This document shows, piece by piece, positions 10,165-18,827 of a stretch of 64,000 nucleotides of DNA; within the stretch, counting starts at the first letter, position 1; each line of letters opens with the position of its first letter. The DNA comes from Flammeovirga sp. OC4 (GTDB lineage Bacteria; Bacteroidota; Bacteroidia; Cytophagales; Flammeovirgaceae): assembly GCF_000812565.1 (NCBI RefSeq), contig NZ_JTAM01000025.1, positions 28,552 through 92,551 of the forward strand. Direction: 5' to 3'. The notes beneath the pieces are model-generated. The model was not told the DNA's origin. It saw only the letters and a list, made by a program, of their open reading frames with translations, and ran no database searches. Position numbers and translations under genes: made by a program.

Positions 10165-10704
10165 TTATTTCTGTTTTGGTCGAAATACTTTCATTTCCTC
10201 CTCTTTTGTTTCTATATAAGCTCCTTCAATTAAATCGATACAATAAGGAATGGCCGGGAAAACAACCTCAAGGCATTCTTTAATTGATTTCGGTTTACCT
10301 GGTAAATTCACAATAAGAGCACTACCACGTGTACCCGCCGTTTGGCGTGAAAGAATAGCAGTTGGCACATATTTCAAACTCATCTGTCTCATCAATTCAC
10401 CAAACCCAGGAAGCATTTTTTCACAAACCGCTTCAGTAGCTTCTGGCGTGACATCTCTAACAGCAGGGCCAGTTCCACCTGTAGTTACAATTAAACTACA
10501 GCCTTTGTCGTCTGCCATGTTTTTCATTTCTTTCTCTAATAAATCTTGCTCATCAGGAACAACAGCATAAACTTCTTCCCAAGGAGTTGAAAGCCAAAGA
10601 TTCATCAATCTTCTTACCTCTTTTCCTGGTAGGTCCTCATATTCTCCCCTACTTGCTCTATCAGAGACATTGATAATGCCTATTTTTAATTTCTTAGTGT
10701 CCAT
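10165..10704 (-). CDS. mogA: MogA-like molybdopterin adenylyltransferase
   Basis: A 179-residue cytoplasmic protein of the MoeA/MogA (MoCF) fold, which adenylylates molybdopterin before molybdenum insertion. Marks are KIGIINVSDRASRGEYEDLPG at the N-terminus (a stretch shared with MogA), TTGGTGPAVRDVTPEAT (the substrate-loop motif TTGGTG) and LPGKPKSIKECL near the end. The chosen start is the Met of MDTKKLKIG. An in-frame ATG 42 bases upstream would add a non-conserved extension. The length is close to the usual 170-195. No other molybdenum cofactor genes lie in the window, so the gene stands apart from its pathway. Confidence 0.88.
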   Translation of the reverse strand: MDTKKLKIGIINVSDRASRGEYEDLPGKEVRRLMNLWLSTPWEEVYAVVPDEQDLLEKEMKNMADDKGCSLIVTTGGTGPAVRDVTPEATEAVCEKMLPGFGELMRQMSLKYVPTAILSRQTAGTRGSALIVNLPGKPKSIKECLEVVFPAIPYCIDLIEGAYIETKEEEMKVFRPKQK

Positions 10705-10785
10705 TTGTTTGTCTTGAGATTTCAAAAAGTAGCTAAAGTTAAGCACTAGAATAAAAGTAGTAAAGAAAAAGATGATCTCTAAGCA

Positions 10786-10823
10786 TAAAAAAACACCTCG
10801 CTGATAATACCAACGAGGTGTTT
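10786..10823 (-). terminator. Minus-strand terminator hairpin upstream of mogA
   Basis: AAACACCTCG (10791-10800) and CGAGGTGTTT (10814-10823) form a perfect 10-bp stem with a 13-base loop. On the minus strand it is followed by a run of T. It would stop transcripts coming from the right, yet no gene lies there for about 800 bases, so either a short untranslated RNA ends here or the hairpin insulates mogA. Confidence 0.55.
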
Positions 10824-11052
10824 CATGAACTTAACTCTCTCAATTCTTTATATCACTTTTCTAAAAGTGCATTCATCTAACTTCTGAATATATATACTTA
10901 GTTTGAGTTCATAATGTTTCATTTTAAACATATATATAACCAAACAAATCATAACAAAATGACTAGTAATCATGTTAGTTCATTTTTTTGATTTAGTTTG
11001 AATACAGTCAATATGTATTATTATATAGAAGGTTATTATAAAAAACCTTTGT

Positions 11053-11287
11053 CTTTCTACAAGCAATTATAGGATCTACTTCCAAGCTACCTTCTTCTTC
11101 ATTTTTCCATTGATGAAAAACGCAGCAAAAAATCTAGGCTTTGAACGCAAAAGCTAAATTACATTCCTTTCGCCTAATGAAAGTCTAACTCGATCAAAAC
11201 TTCATCGTTTTGAGATGCTCAAACAGCAAAATCATTTTTAACGGCTCATTCCATGAAATTCTTAACGCTTTTCCCTTCAAGGCCGGG
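11053..11287 (-). repeat. Dispersed repeat A, copy 1
   Basis: This roughly 235-base stretch matches, in reverse complement, the stretches at 16201-16447 and 60641-60867, and partly 60269-60360. Shared landmarks read on its minus strand are GGCCTTGAAGGGAAAAGCGT, TTTCATGGAATGAGCCG, CATCTCAAAACGATGAAGTT (shared with copy 2 only), CTAGATTTTTTGC, AATGAAGAAGAAGG and ATAATTGCTTGTAGAAAG. It has no open reading frame and no transposase. It is a non-coding mobile-like element of unknown origin. Confidence 0.8.
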
Positions 11288-11362
11288 AGAGATACTTCTA
11301 AATGATTGTCTGATTACAATTCAAAAGACAAAAGTTTAATAATAATCTCCTAAAATGCAGTT

Positions 11363-11406
11363 GTGTAGGGTCGTTGCATTGCAACGACCTCGCGAACCAT
11401 AATACA
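11363..11406 (-). repeat. REP-like palindrome D, copy 1
   Basis: The perfect palindrome GGTCGTTGCA-T-TGCAACGACC (11369-11389) is flanked on one side, on the minus strand, by GTATTATGGTTCGCGA. The same flank and a palindrome with a compensated stem change recur at 60538-60579, and a damaged copy is at 54782-54811. Confidence 0.65.
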
Positions 11407-11474
11407 TAACCATCTACCATTTTTAAAGAATGAATAATAATTCACAATAATTTAATTTACAATGTAAAAGCCAT

Positions 11475-11504
11475 AAAAAAAGACCTTAAATATTAAGGCC
11501 TTTT
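11475..11504 (-). terminator. Terminator of sulfatase gene
   Basis: AAAAGACCTTAA (11478-11489) and TTAAGGCCTTTT (11493-11504) pair on the minus strand, with one G-U wobble and a 3-base loop, and are followed there by a run of seven T. It lies about 106 bases after the sulfatase stop. Confidence 0.6.
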
Positions 11505-11610
11505 GGTAAGTTGATATGCTATGTCAAGTAGTCACACTAGATCGTCTAATATTTGTTTATTTTAATTATGACAAAAGCATAGGTGAAAGTGTGTAAATGT
11601 AGTCTGTTTA

Positions 11611-13122
11611 TTATCTCGATTTTTCGTTCTGTTCTTTTAAGTGCTTTTTATATAATTTCATGTATTTACTATGACCGATTTCCTCACCTGCAAGCATTTT
11701 ATTGTAAGCTTCGGTGTGGTGCTCTTTTATAAATTCAATAGGTGCTAAACCTGGAACAGGCTTGGGGTCAAAGAAGCTAGAAACTGGCGTCATTCTTTTG
11801 TCTTCTGCCAAAGCTTCTTTTCTCATTTTCTTTAACACATCTCGGTATTCTGGATTGTTCGCCAAGTTGTGTACTTCAAAAGGGTCATTTTTGATATTGT
11901 AAAGTTCTTCGTTTGGTTTTGATGCTGAAAACCATTTCTGCTGAATATCATTCAATTCTCCTTTTTCATTCAATGCTCTCATCACGTGCACTGCTGGACG
12001 GTACCATTCCAAGTAACCTTGGTGAGCGTCGTAAGGAATATCAGGTCTATCATTTCTGATGTATCTGAATTCTTCGTTTGAAATAGAACATGATTGCTCA
12101 GGTATTTCGTCCCATAAACCTCTGTAAGAATACACATTTTTTCTATCAAAATTCTCATCAATAAATGATTGTCCCGTGAGATAGTCTGGTAGTTCAACAC
12201 CTGCAATATCCAAGATGGTTGCTGTAATATCTGTACTCGCAATGATCTGACGTGATTCCTCGTCATGTTCATATCCTTCTGGCCATTTGATGATCAATGG
12301 AATTCTTGAACCAGAATCAAACAAATATCCTTTTCCTTTGATATTACATCTTCCGTTATCTCCAATTACAATAATGACCGTATTATCGTAAATGCCTTTC
12401 TCTTTTAATTCATCGATCAACATCTGCATTTCAGCATCTGCATACTCAACCTGATCCAAATATTTCGCCCAATCCAAACGAATGGCCGGGTGGTCTGCGT
12501 ATTCAGGTGGTAGTTGTACATCTGCTGGATTTACAGGGTGAGCCGATTCTTCTCTTACTTGATCCCACCAATCTCCTCTATGTGTAACGTTCAATTGTAT
12601 CTGAGCAAAAAACGGTTGATCTTCTACCGTGAACTCATCGTATTTATCAAACAATCCAAAATCCTTATCCCAATCTCCAATTTTATTATGTTTGAAGTTG
12701 ACATCAATCTTACGTCCTTTTCCTCTTACATTGGTGTGTCCAAGGATTGTAGTATATCCTTGTTTTTTCAACTGATAAGTAAAAGGTTTGAATGGTGCTG
12801 ACAAAGGTTCATCTCTGTTACTTCTATGATGATGTGTGTTGGTCAACCTTTGGTGTGCACCCACCATCATAGCTGATCTGTTGGTAGAACAAATGGATGC
12901 CGTTCCAAAACAGTTATAATAAATTGTACCTTCCTCTGCTAATGCATTAAAAGTTGGTGTTTTCACTGCAGGCATTCCATAACATTCAAAGTCATGTGAA
13001 ATATCTTCCAGCATCACCCAAATAATATTAGGTTTCTCAAATGTCTTTTTCTCTTCTTTTTGATTACACGATATAAAAAGTAATAGTATCGAGCTTAAAA
13101 AAAATGGATATAATAATTTCAT
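11611..13122 (-). CDS. Sulfatase lipoprotein with unusual CSTNR active-site motif
   Basis: A 503-residue enzyme of the arylsulfatase (alkaline-phosphatase fold, S1) type. The chosen start gives MKLLYPFFLSSILLLFISC, a lipoprotein signal with Cys at 19. An ATG 33 bases upstream gives a poor signal. Metal-site motifs KPNIIWVMLEDIS near the N-terminus and VIIVIGDNGRCN further on are present, and the region IKNDPFEVHNLANNP is typical of sulfatases. The formylglycine position is Cys78 in ICSTNRS, but the third residue of the C-x-P/A-x-R signature is Thr, which is atypical. It probably removes sulfate esters from a glycan in the periplasm. It is divergent from the GH2 gene (352 bases apart). Confidence 0.88.
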   Translation of the reverse strand: MKLLYPFFLSSILLLFISCNQKEEKKTFEKPNIIWVMLEDISHDFECYGMPAVKTPTFNALAEEGTIYYNCFGTASICSTNRSAMMVGAHQRLTNTHHHRSNRDEPLSAPFKPFTYQLKKQGYTTILGHTNVRGKGRKIDVNFKHNKIGDWDKDFGLFDKYDEFTVEDQPFFAQIQLNVTHRGDWWDQVREESAHPVNPADVQLPPEYADHPAIRLDWAKYLDQVEYADAEMQMLIDELKEKGIYDNTVIIVIGDNGRCNIKGKGYLFDSGSRIPLIIKWPEGYEHDEESRQIIASTDITATILDIAGVELPDYLTGQSFIDENFDRKNVYSYRGLWDEIPEQSCSISNEEFRYIRNDRPDIPYDAHQGYLEWYRPAVHVMRALNEKGELNDIQQKWFSASKPNEELYNIKNDPFEVHNLANNPEYRDVLKKMRKEALAEDKRMTPVSSFFDPKPVPGLAPIEFIKEHHTEAYNKMLAGEEIGHSKYMKLYKKHLKEQNEKSR

Positions 13123-13474
13123 TTCAACTGCATTTATAAATTCGATTTGTTCCAAAGCTAAGAGAATATTTAGGTAGTCATAGGCCGTTAATCCTAATTG
13201 CCGAAAATCCCCTCCTATTATGCAGGATAATTACTACTAATTGACATTTATGGCCTTATCGTCCACAACGATCTAATGGGTTATTGCGTGGTCCATTTGA
13301 ATTATCATTTAAAAATAAAATAGCGTTTTCAACTTCTAAAAAACCTAATAATAGTAAGGATAAAAGGGGGGTATTTTTTTCTAATTAATCCTACATGATT
13401 ACACATAACCGAACTAATTAAATTGCTCATGAATCAATAGAAACGATGTTCACATTATCATTAAATGAATAACG
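13123..13474. promoter_or_regulatory. Divergent promoter region sulfatase / GH2
   Basis: This 352-base region between divergent PUL genes should carry both promoters. A G-tract element, GATAAAAGGGGGGTATT (13359-13375), lies about 100 bases before the GH2 start and resembles the G-tract elements upstream of the SusC, Ig-repeat and 58.7-kb lipoprotein genes. No clear TAnnTTTG box was found. Confidence 0.35.
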
Positions 13475-15967
13475 ATGAAATATTACTTAATTAATTTCTT
13501 TGTTTTGCTATTCTGCTCTACCACGGTTTTCGGGCAGTCTACAGGACATACTGACTTCAATAAAGATTGGAAGTTTTATAAAGGTGAAGTAAAGGAAGGG
13601 CAATCTCCTACACTCGATGATTCGAAATGGAGAACGGTTCAGATCCCTCATGATTGGGCCATTGAAGGTCCTTTTTCGGTAGAATATAATGCTCGTTGTG
13701 GTGGATTACCTTTTCACGGAGAAGGTTGGTATAGAAAAAGTTTTACACTAACGAATACACAAAAAGGTAAAAACATTGCAGTAGAGTTTGAAGGTGTAAT
13801 GAAAAACTCTGAGGTCTGGATAAACGGTCATTACTTAGGGAAAAGGCCTTTTGGTTATTTAGGTTTTGAGTATGACATGACGCCATATTTAAAACAAGAA
13901 GGGGAAAACATTATCGCTGTAAAAGCAAAACCTGAAGATCTTTCTTCGAGATGGTATCCTGGTGCTGGTATTTATAGAAAAGTTTGGTTGAATGTTCATG
14001 AAGATGTTAGAATCGCTCATTGGGGTACTTTTGTAAAAGCCAATAACGTATCCTCTAAAGTAGCTACTGTTGATATCAAATTGGAAATTCAAAACTATGC
14101 GGAAACGGATAAGGTTGTTTCAATTGCTCAACAAATTCAAAATGAACAAGGAGAAACGGTAAAGGTTTTAAATCAAAAAACGATTGCGGAGGGTAGTAAA
14201 ACGATTATCAATGAACAGTCTTTTAATTTGATTCACCCTCAGTTGTGGACACTAGAAGAGCCTCATTTGTATCAGTTAGTGACTGAATTGAAAGATGTAG
14301 ATGGAAATGTATTGGATCATTATATTACAAAATTTGGAGTTCGTGATATCAAATTCACACCCAATGATGGTTTCTTCTTAAATGGAAAAAGAACGGAGAT
14401 GAAAGGGGTTTGTCTTCACCATGATTTAGGTCCTTTGGGTACTGCGGTCAACAAAAGAGCAACAGAACGTCAGTTGGAAATCATGAAAGAAATGGGTGTG
14501 AATGCAATCAGGACTTCACACAATCCACCAAGTAGAGAACAGTTGGAGGCTTGTGATAAAATGGGTATTCTGGTATTGGATGAGGCTTTTGATGAATGGG
14601 GAATCCAAAAAATTGAAAATGGTTACCATACTGTTTTTGAGGAATGGCACGAGCGTGATTTGAGAGATATGATTCGTAGAGACCGAAACCACCCTTCCAT
14701 TATTATGTGGAGTATTGGAAATGAAATCAGAGAGCAAAAAGTAAAAGACGGTTGGAAAGTAGCTCAAAAGCTAGGGAAAATTTGTCACGAGGAAGATCCT
14801 TCAAGACCCAACACGGCTGGCTTCAATCAATATGAAAATTCAATCAAAAACAAGCTAGCACATCATGTAGATATTGTCGGTTTTAACTACAAAGCGGCGA
14901 AGTATGCTGAGATAAAAAAGAACTATCCGGATTGGATTGTATATGGTTCGGAGACAGAATCGATCACAAGTTCTAGAGGTGTTTACCATGCTCCGTTTTT
15001 AGAAAAATATGAAAAAAATACGGATCATCAGGTGACAGGTTATGACATCATTGGCCCGATTTGGTCTTACCCTCCTGATATGGAATTTAAGTTTTTGGAA
15101 GAAAATCCAAGCATTTTGGGTGAGTTTATGTGGACAGGCTTTGACTACTTGGGCGAACCAACTCCTTATGGTGGTAGAGACAATTCCACAAACGGTTATT
15201 GGAATGATGACTGGCCTAACAAATCTTCTTTCTTTGGTCCAGTTGATCTATGTGGTTTTAAGAAAGACCGTTTCTATTTATATCAAAGTCAATGGACTGA
15301 AACGCCAATGGTTCACCTACTTCCTCATTGGAATTGGAAAGGTTTTGAAGGACAAGAAATTCCGGTGTTTGCATATACCAATGCTGAAGCTGTAGAGCTA
15401 TTCTTAAATGGGAAAAGTTTAGGAAAGAAAATCAAAGGCGTAGATAAAGGAATTGTCCCAGTAAAATTCATGTATTATGAAGGTCCAACAGACTTCCCGT
15501 CACCTTATCGATTGAGATGGGATGTGCCTTATGAAAAAGGAGAATTGAAGGCTGTAGCCTACATCGATGGTCAAATAGTCGGTGAAGAAATCATCAAAAC
15601 TACTTCGAAAGCAAAATCAATCGAGCTAACAGCAGACCGTAAAGTGATTTCATCTGAAGATGGTGAAGACCTTGTTTTTGTAACTGCGAGAGCATTGGAT
15701 GCTGACGGTAATTTTTGTGCAACTTTCAATGGTCAAATCCAATTTGCGGTAAATGGTGACGGTACTTTTGAAGACACTGGAAACGGAGATCCTTCTTCAT
15801 TGGTTTTACCAAACAGCAAGAAATTGAAATTCTTTAATGGAATGGCTTTAGTAATTGCAAGAGCCAACCAAGGTGATGGTGGTACAATTACAATTTCAGC
15901 TTCTGGTAAAGGTTTGAAAAAAGCAGTTATTACCGTGGAGACAAAAGCGGATCAAAAAGATTTATAA
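13475..15967 (+). CDS. GH2 beta-galactosidase-like glycosidase
   Basis: An 830-residue secreted enzyme of glycoside hydrolase family 2. The signal peptide ends at about residue 20 (TTVFGQ). Then come the jelly-roll sugar-binding domain (about 25-175; WYPGAGIYRKVWL), the Ig-like domain (about 180-290) and the TIM barrel. The acid/base is Glu417 in MWSIGNE and the nucleophile Glu493 in VYGSETES. The barrel closes with EFMWTGFDYLGEP. A DUF4982-like domain (about 610-680) and a final Ig-like domain (about 690-815) follow, as in many Bacteroidota GH2 enzymes. Galactose release is the most common activity of this subgroup, but beta-glucuronidase or other specificities cannot be excluded. It belongs to the PUL by context and ends in a strong terminator. 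Confidence 0.88.
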   Translation: MKYYLINFFVLLFCSTTVFGQSTGHTDFNKDWKFYKGEVKEGQSPTLDDSKWRTVQIPHDWAIEGPFSVEYNARCGGLPFHGEGWYRKSFTLTNTQKGKNIAVEFEGVMKNSEVWINGHYLGKRPFGYLGFEYDMTPYLKQEGENIIAVKAKPEDLSSRWYPGAGIYRKVWLNVHEDVRIAHWGTFVKANNVSSKVATVDIKLEIQNYAETDKVVSIAQQIQNEQGETVKVLNQKTIAEGSKTIINEQSFNLIHPQLWTLEEPHLYQLVTELKDVDGNVLDHYITKFGVRDIKFTPNDGFFLNGKRTEMKGVCLHHDLGPLGTAVNKRATERQLEIMKEMGVNAIRTSHNPPSREQLEACDKMGILVLDEAFDEWGIQKIENGYHTVFEEWHERDLRDMIRRDRNHPSIIMWSIGNEIREQKVKDGWKVAQKLGKICHEEDPSRPNTAGFNQYENSIKNKLAHHVDIVGFNYKAAKYAEIKKNYPDWIVYGSETESITSSRGVYHAPFLEKYEKNTDHQVTGYDIIGPIWSYPPDMEFKFLEENPSILGEFMWTGFDYLGEPTPYGGRDNSTNGYWNDDWPNKSSFFGPVDLCGFKKDRFYLYQSQWTETPMVHLLPHWNWKGFEGQEIPVFAYTNAEAVELFLNGKSLGKKIKGVDKGIVPVKFMYYEGPTDFPSPYRLRWDVPYEKGELKAVAYIDGQIVGEEIIKTTSKAKSIELTADRKVISSEDGEDLVFVTARALDADGNFCATFNGQIQFAVNGDGTFEDTGNGDPSSLVLPNSKKLKFFNGMALVIARANQGDGGTITISASGKGLKKAVITVETKADQKDL

Positions 15968-16030
15968 GACCTTTTTCACTAACGTTCATAGAAATACTCT
16001 GTAGCTAAAAATAATTTAAATAGTGTGTGT

Positions 16031-16060
16031 AAAGCCTTAGGATAATTTCCTAAGGCTTTT
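16031..16060 (+). terminator. Terminator of GH2 gene
   Basis: AAAGCCTTAGGA (16031-16042) pairs with TCCTAAGGCTTT (16048-16059) around a 5-base loop, and the sequence continues T-rich (TTCTTTTTT). It lies 63 bases after the GH2 stop. Confidence 0.8.
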
Positions 16061-16200
16061 CTTTTTTATAAAATTCTCAGAATTTAATCAACCCTATAAT
16101 CTAATCTGTTAATAATCTACGGATTAAAAAAGTCAATTTATATATCATATATGACTATTATTTAGAGTTCGCTCCAAAGATTGACTGCCATTTTAATTTG

Positions 16201-16447
16201 GCAGTAATTACATCGGCCTTGAAGGAAAAAGCGTGAAGAATTTCATGGAATGAGCCGGTTAAAATGATTTTGTTGTTTGAGCATCTCAAAACGATGAAGT
16301 TTTGATCGAGTTAGACTTTCATTAGGCGAAAGGAGAGAAATTTAGCTTTTGACTTCTAAGCCTAGCTTTTTTTGCTTCGTTTTTTCAGTAATGGAAAAAA
16401 TGAAGAAGAAGGTAGTTTGGAAATCAGAACTTTTATGTTTGTAGAAA
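16201..16447 (+). repeat. Dispersed repeat A, copy 2
   Basis: Same element as at 11053-11287 (opposite strand) and 60641-60867 (same strand). It begins GCAGTAATTACATCGGCCTT and ends near TTTTATGTTTGTAGAAA. Copies 1 and 2 share the segment with CATCTCAAAACGATGAAG, which is different in the 60.6-kb copy. Confidence 0.8.
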
Positions 16448-16504
16448 TGCCTATTAATAGTAACAATACGATTGTTTCAATTAAACACCAATAATTTAAA
16501 TAAA

Positions 16505-16538
16505 AACAGCCTGAATGAAATCAATCACTCAGGCTGTT
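16505..16538 (-). terminator. Terminator of Ig-repeat protein gene
   Basis: AACAGCCTGA (16505-16514) and TCAGGCTGTT (16529-16538) form a 10-bp stem with a 14-base loop. On the minus strand it is followed by further T. It lies 28 bases after the stop of the Ig-repeat gene. Confidence 0.7.
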
Positions 16539-16565
16539 TACCGTCTCTCCTATTTTAATTACTCC

Positions 16566-18827
16566 CTATTTTTTTATAAATTTTATAGGTTGATGATTTA
16601 CTCTTAAAATATATTGACCTTTTGGAAGATCGTCTAATTCAAGCGTTGTTTTAAAAGTATATTGACTTAATTCAACTGTTTTAACATTAATCCCTATCAA
16701 GTTATAAATTTCGATCAATTGGATTGGTTGTGACGATTCAACATTTACAGCTCCAAATGTTGGGTTTGGATAAAGCGATAAAATAGCCTTGTCCTTATCA
16801 ATGGAAGTTACCTGCTCTTCTGCTTTTACAACCACTTCAAACTCTTTCACTAGTGTGAAATCTCCAAGTTGTAAAGTAGCAGTAAGGTTGGTAGTCACAT
16901 CTCTAAATGATCTTGTTACTTTTCCTTCATTGGTTATTGTTGTTCTATCAGATACCCATACCACTATCGTATTATACATTCCACTTGTTGCTAAAATCAC
17001 ATCAGCAGTCACACTTTCAGCATTATCACCTTCTGCAAATTGAATTTCCAATGCATCAAAAGCTTCTTGCAACAATGCTTCTTCATCATTCAGAACCGTC
17101 ACTACAAAATCTTTAGTTGATACTGCATCATTTAAAGTGATTGTTGCCGTTAATGTAACCTCTGTTACTTCCACCGGTACTGTAACTATTCCTGTAGAAG
17201 TAACTATAGCATCATTACTAGAGGCCCAAGTGATCACTACATCTTGATATTCTGTATCTTCTGTTGGTAATATCATGGATTGCGTAACCTCCATTGCATT
17301 ATCTCCATCAGCAAATTCTATCGCTATACGGCTTGTCACTTTTTCAACGATTTCCTCATCTGGAGTAGGTACAGTCGATAAAGTAAAAGTTTTTGTTGCT
17401 GATGATTCTCCTAAAGTTAAAGTCGCAACTATAGACGCTGTTACAGCATCATCAGTAATTATAACTTCTCCGTTATCTGAAATATTAGTATGTGCACTGG
17501 CATCCCATGTAATCACCGAATTATGTAAACCACCCGCTGGTAATGTAATATTTTGTGAAACATGATCAGCATCATCCCCTTCTTCAAATACGATCTCTAA
17601 AGCTTCAACTGCTTCCTGTAAAAGTTCTTCTTCGGTAGGTTCACGCACTTCCAATAATACTTTAATATTAAATTCTTTTGTATCAGAAGCATCATTTTTA
17701 GTTAAAGTAGCCGTCACCACCACATCGGTATCGACTTCTAAACGAGTCACTTCACCTGATGCTGTAATTACAGAAGAGTTTGAGGATACCCAACTTACAA
17801 CCACACCATTTTCGCCTGAAGTAGGTAAAGTAATATCTTGAGTAACTGTCATCTCATCTTCTCCAGTAGCATAAGTGATTTCCAAATTATCTTTTGCTAA
17901 TGCAACCAGCTCATCATCAGTTGGTGGAGGTGTTCCCTCTCCTAAAACCGTAATTGTAAACTCTTTCGTAACCGATGCTGCATTTTTTGACAAAGTGGCT
18001 GTCAATACCACATCTGTATCATCAACTTGACGTGATACAACCCCTGTATTTGATACCACTCCTACATTTGAAGAAGACCAGCTTACTATAACCTCATTTT
18101 CTGCTGTTGTTTCAAGAGTGATATTTTGCGTCACAGTATTTGCTCCTTCATCATCTGCATAAATAATAGACAAGTTTTCTTTCGCTAAAGCAACTAATTC
18201 CTCGTCTGTAGGTGCTCTAGCAATCACTTTAACTGTAAATTCTTTTGTATCAGAAGCATCATTTTTAGTTAAAGTAGCCGTCAATACTACATCTGTATCT
18301 TCTTTTTGCTGAGTTACTACTCCTGCATCAGAAATGACATTTGTATTGGAAGATGACCAATTGACAATCACATCATTTTCTGCTGAAGTTGGCAAAGTTA
18401 AATTTTGAGTTACCATTGTCTCATCTTCTCCAGTAGCATAAGTAATCATTAGATTTTCTTTGGCCAAAGTTACTAATTCTTCATCTGTAGGTTCTTTCGC
18501 TAGTACCTTAACTGTAAATTCTTTTGTATCAGAAGCATCATTTTTAGTTAAAGTAGCTGTCAATACTACGTCAGTATCTGCCTCCTGTTGTGTCACAACA
18601 CCTGTATTTGAAATGACATCTGTATTGGAAGACGACCAACTTACAGTCACATCACTTTCTCCTACTGATGGAAGTGTGATGTCTTGAGTAACGGTTGTAG
18701 CATCTTCACCGCTTGCATAAGTGATGGCTAGGCTTTCTTTTGCTGATGCCACTAATTCCTCATCTGTAGGTGCGCCTGCTGCTACAATTTTCAACAATGG
18801 ATGTGAGAAAGTAATTTCTCCTGGAGC
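16566..18827 (-). CDS. C-terminal part of frameshifted T9SS-secreted Ig-repeat protein
   Basis: This is an open frame of 753 residues with no plausible start of its own. It continues the upstream gene after a one-base frameshift near 18827. It consists of seven tandem repeats of about 92 residues, each starting with a PTDEELV-like helix and containing VSWSSSNxxV and TLTKNDASDTKEF. They match the atrophied bacterial Ig-like (aBig_2) domain style. The last 75 residues (LYPNPTFGAVNVESS to the end) are a type A T9SS sorting domain. No enzymatic domain is visible, so this is a surface or secreted stalk or binding protein. Three repeats share an identical 41-base DNA segment, a sign of recent internal duplication. 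The intact product would be about 1120 residues. Confidence 0.75.
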   Translation of the reverse strand, partial: APGEITFSHPLLKIVAAGAPTDEELVASAKESLAITYASGEDATTVTQDITLPSVGESDVTVSWSSSNTDVISNTGVVTQQEADTDVVLTATLTKNDASDTKEFTVKVLAKEPTDEELVTLAKENLMITYATGEDETMVTQNLTLPTSAENDVIVNWSSSNTNVISDAGVVTQQKEDTDVVLTATLTKNDASDTKEFTVKVIARAPTDEELVALAKENLSIIYADDEGANTVTQNITLETTAENEVIVSWSSSNVGVVSNTGVVSRQVDDTDVVLTATLSKNAASVTKEFTITVLGEGTPPPTDDELVALAKDNLEITYATGEDEMTVTQDITLPTSGENGVVVSWVSSNSSVITASGEVTRLEVDTDVVVTATLTKNDASDTKEFNIKVLLEVREPTEEELLQEAVEALEIVFEEGDDADHVSQNITLPAGGLHNSVITWDASAHTNISDNGEVIITDDAVTASIVATLTLGESSATKTFTLSTVPTPDEEIVEKVTSRIAIEFADGDNAMEVTQSMILPTEDTEYQDVVITWASSNDAIVTSTGIVTVPVEVTEVTLTATITLNDAVSTKDFVVTVLNDEEALLQEAFDALEIQFAEGDNAESVTADVILATSGMYNTIVVWVSDRTTITNEGKVTRSFRDVTTNLTATLQLGDFTLVKEFEVVVKAEEQVTSIDKDKAILSLYPNPTFGAVNVESSQPIQLIEIYNLIGINVKTVELSQYTFKTTLELDDLPKGQYILRVNHQPIKFIKK
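17671..18557 (-). repeat. Internal coding repeats of the Ig-domain protein
   Basis: A 41-base segment (AATTCTTTTGTATCAGAAGC and its continuation) is identical at 17671-17711, 18238-18278 and 18517-18557. It encodes the LTKNDASDTKEF part of three Ig-like repeats. Such identical coding repeats can recombine and change the repeat number. Confidence 0.75.

Larger units (their letters stand above)
10824..11610. other. Gene-free stretch with repeats
   Basis: No reading frame is supported in these 787 bases. They hold a copy of the roughly 230-bp dispersed element (11053-11287), a REP-like palindrome (11363-11406) and the sulfatase terminator (11475-11504). The part at 10830-11050 is AT-rich and shows nothing I can name. 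Confidence 0.6.
15968..16565. other. Gene-free stretch between convergent genes
   Basis: These 598 bases hold the GH2 terminator (16031-16060), dispersed repeat A copy 2 (16201-16447) and the terminator of the Ig-repeat gene (16505-16538). I see no further gene. Confidence 0.6.

Noticed and set aside
17671..18557. Regular identical DNA repeats that could look like a CRISPR array
   Set aside because: Spacing is that of 92-residue protein repeats in an open frame, the intervening parts are homologous to each other, and no cas gene is present.
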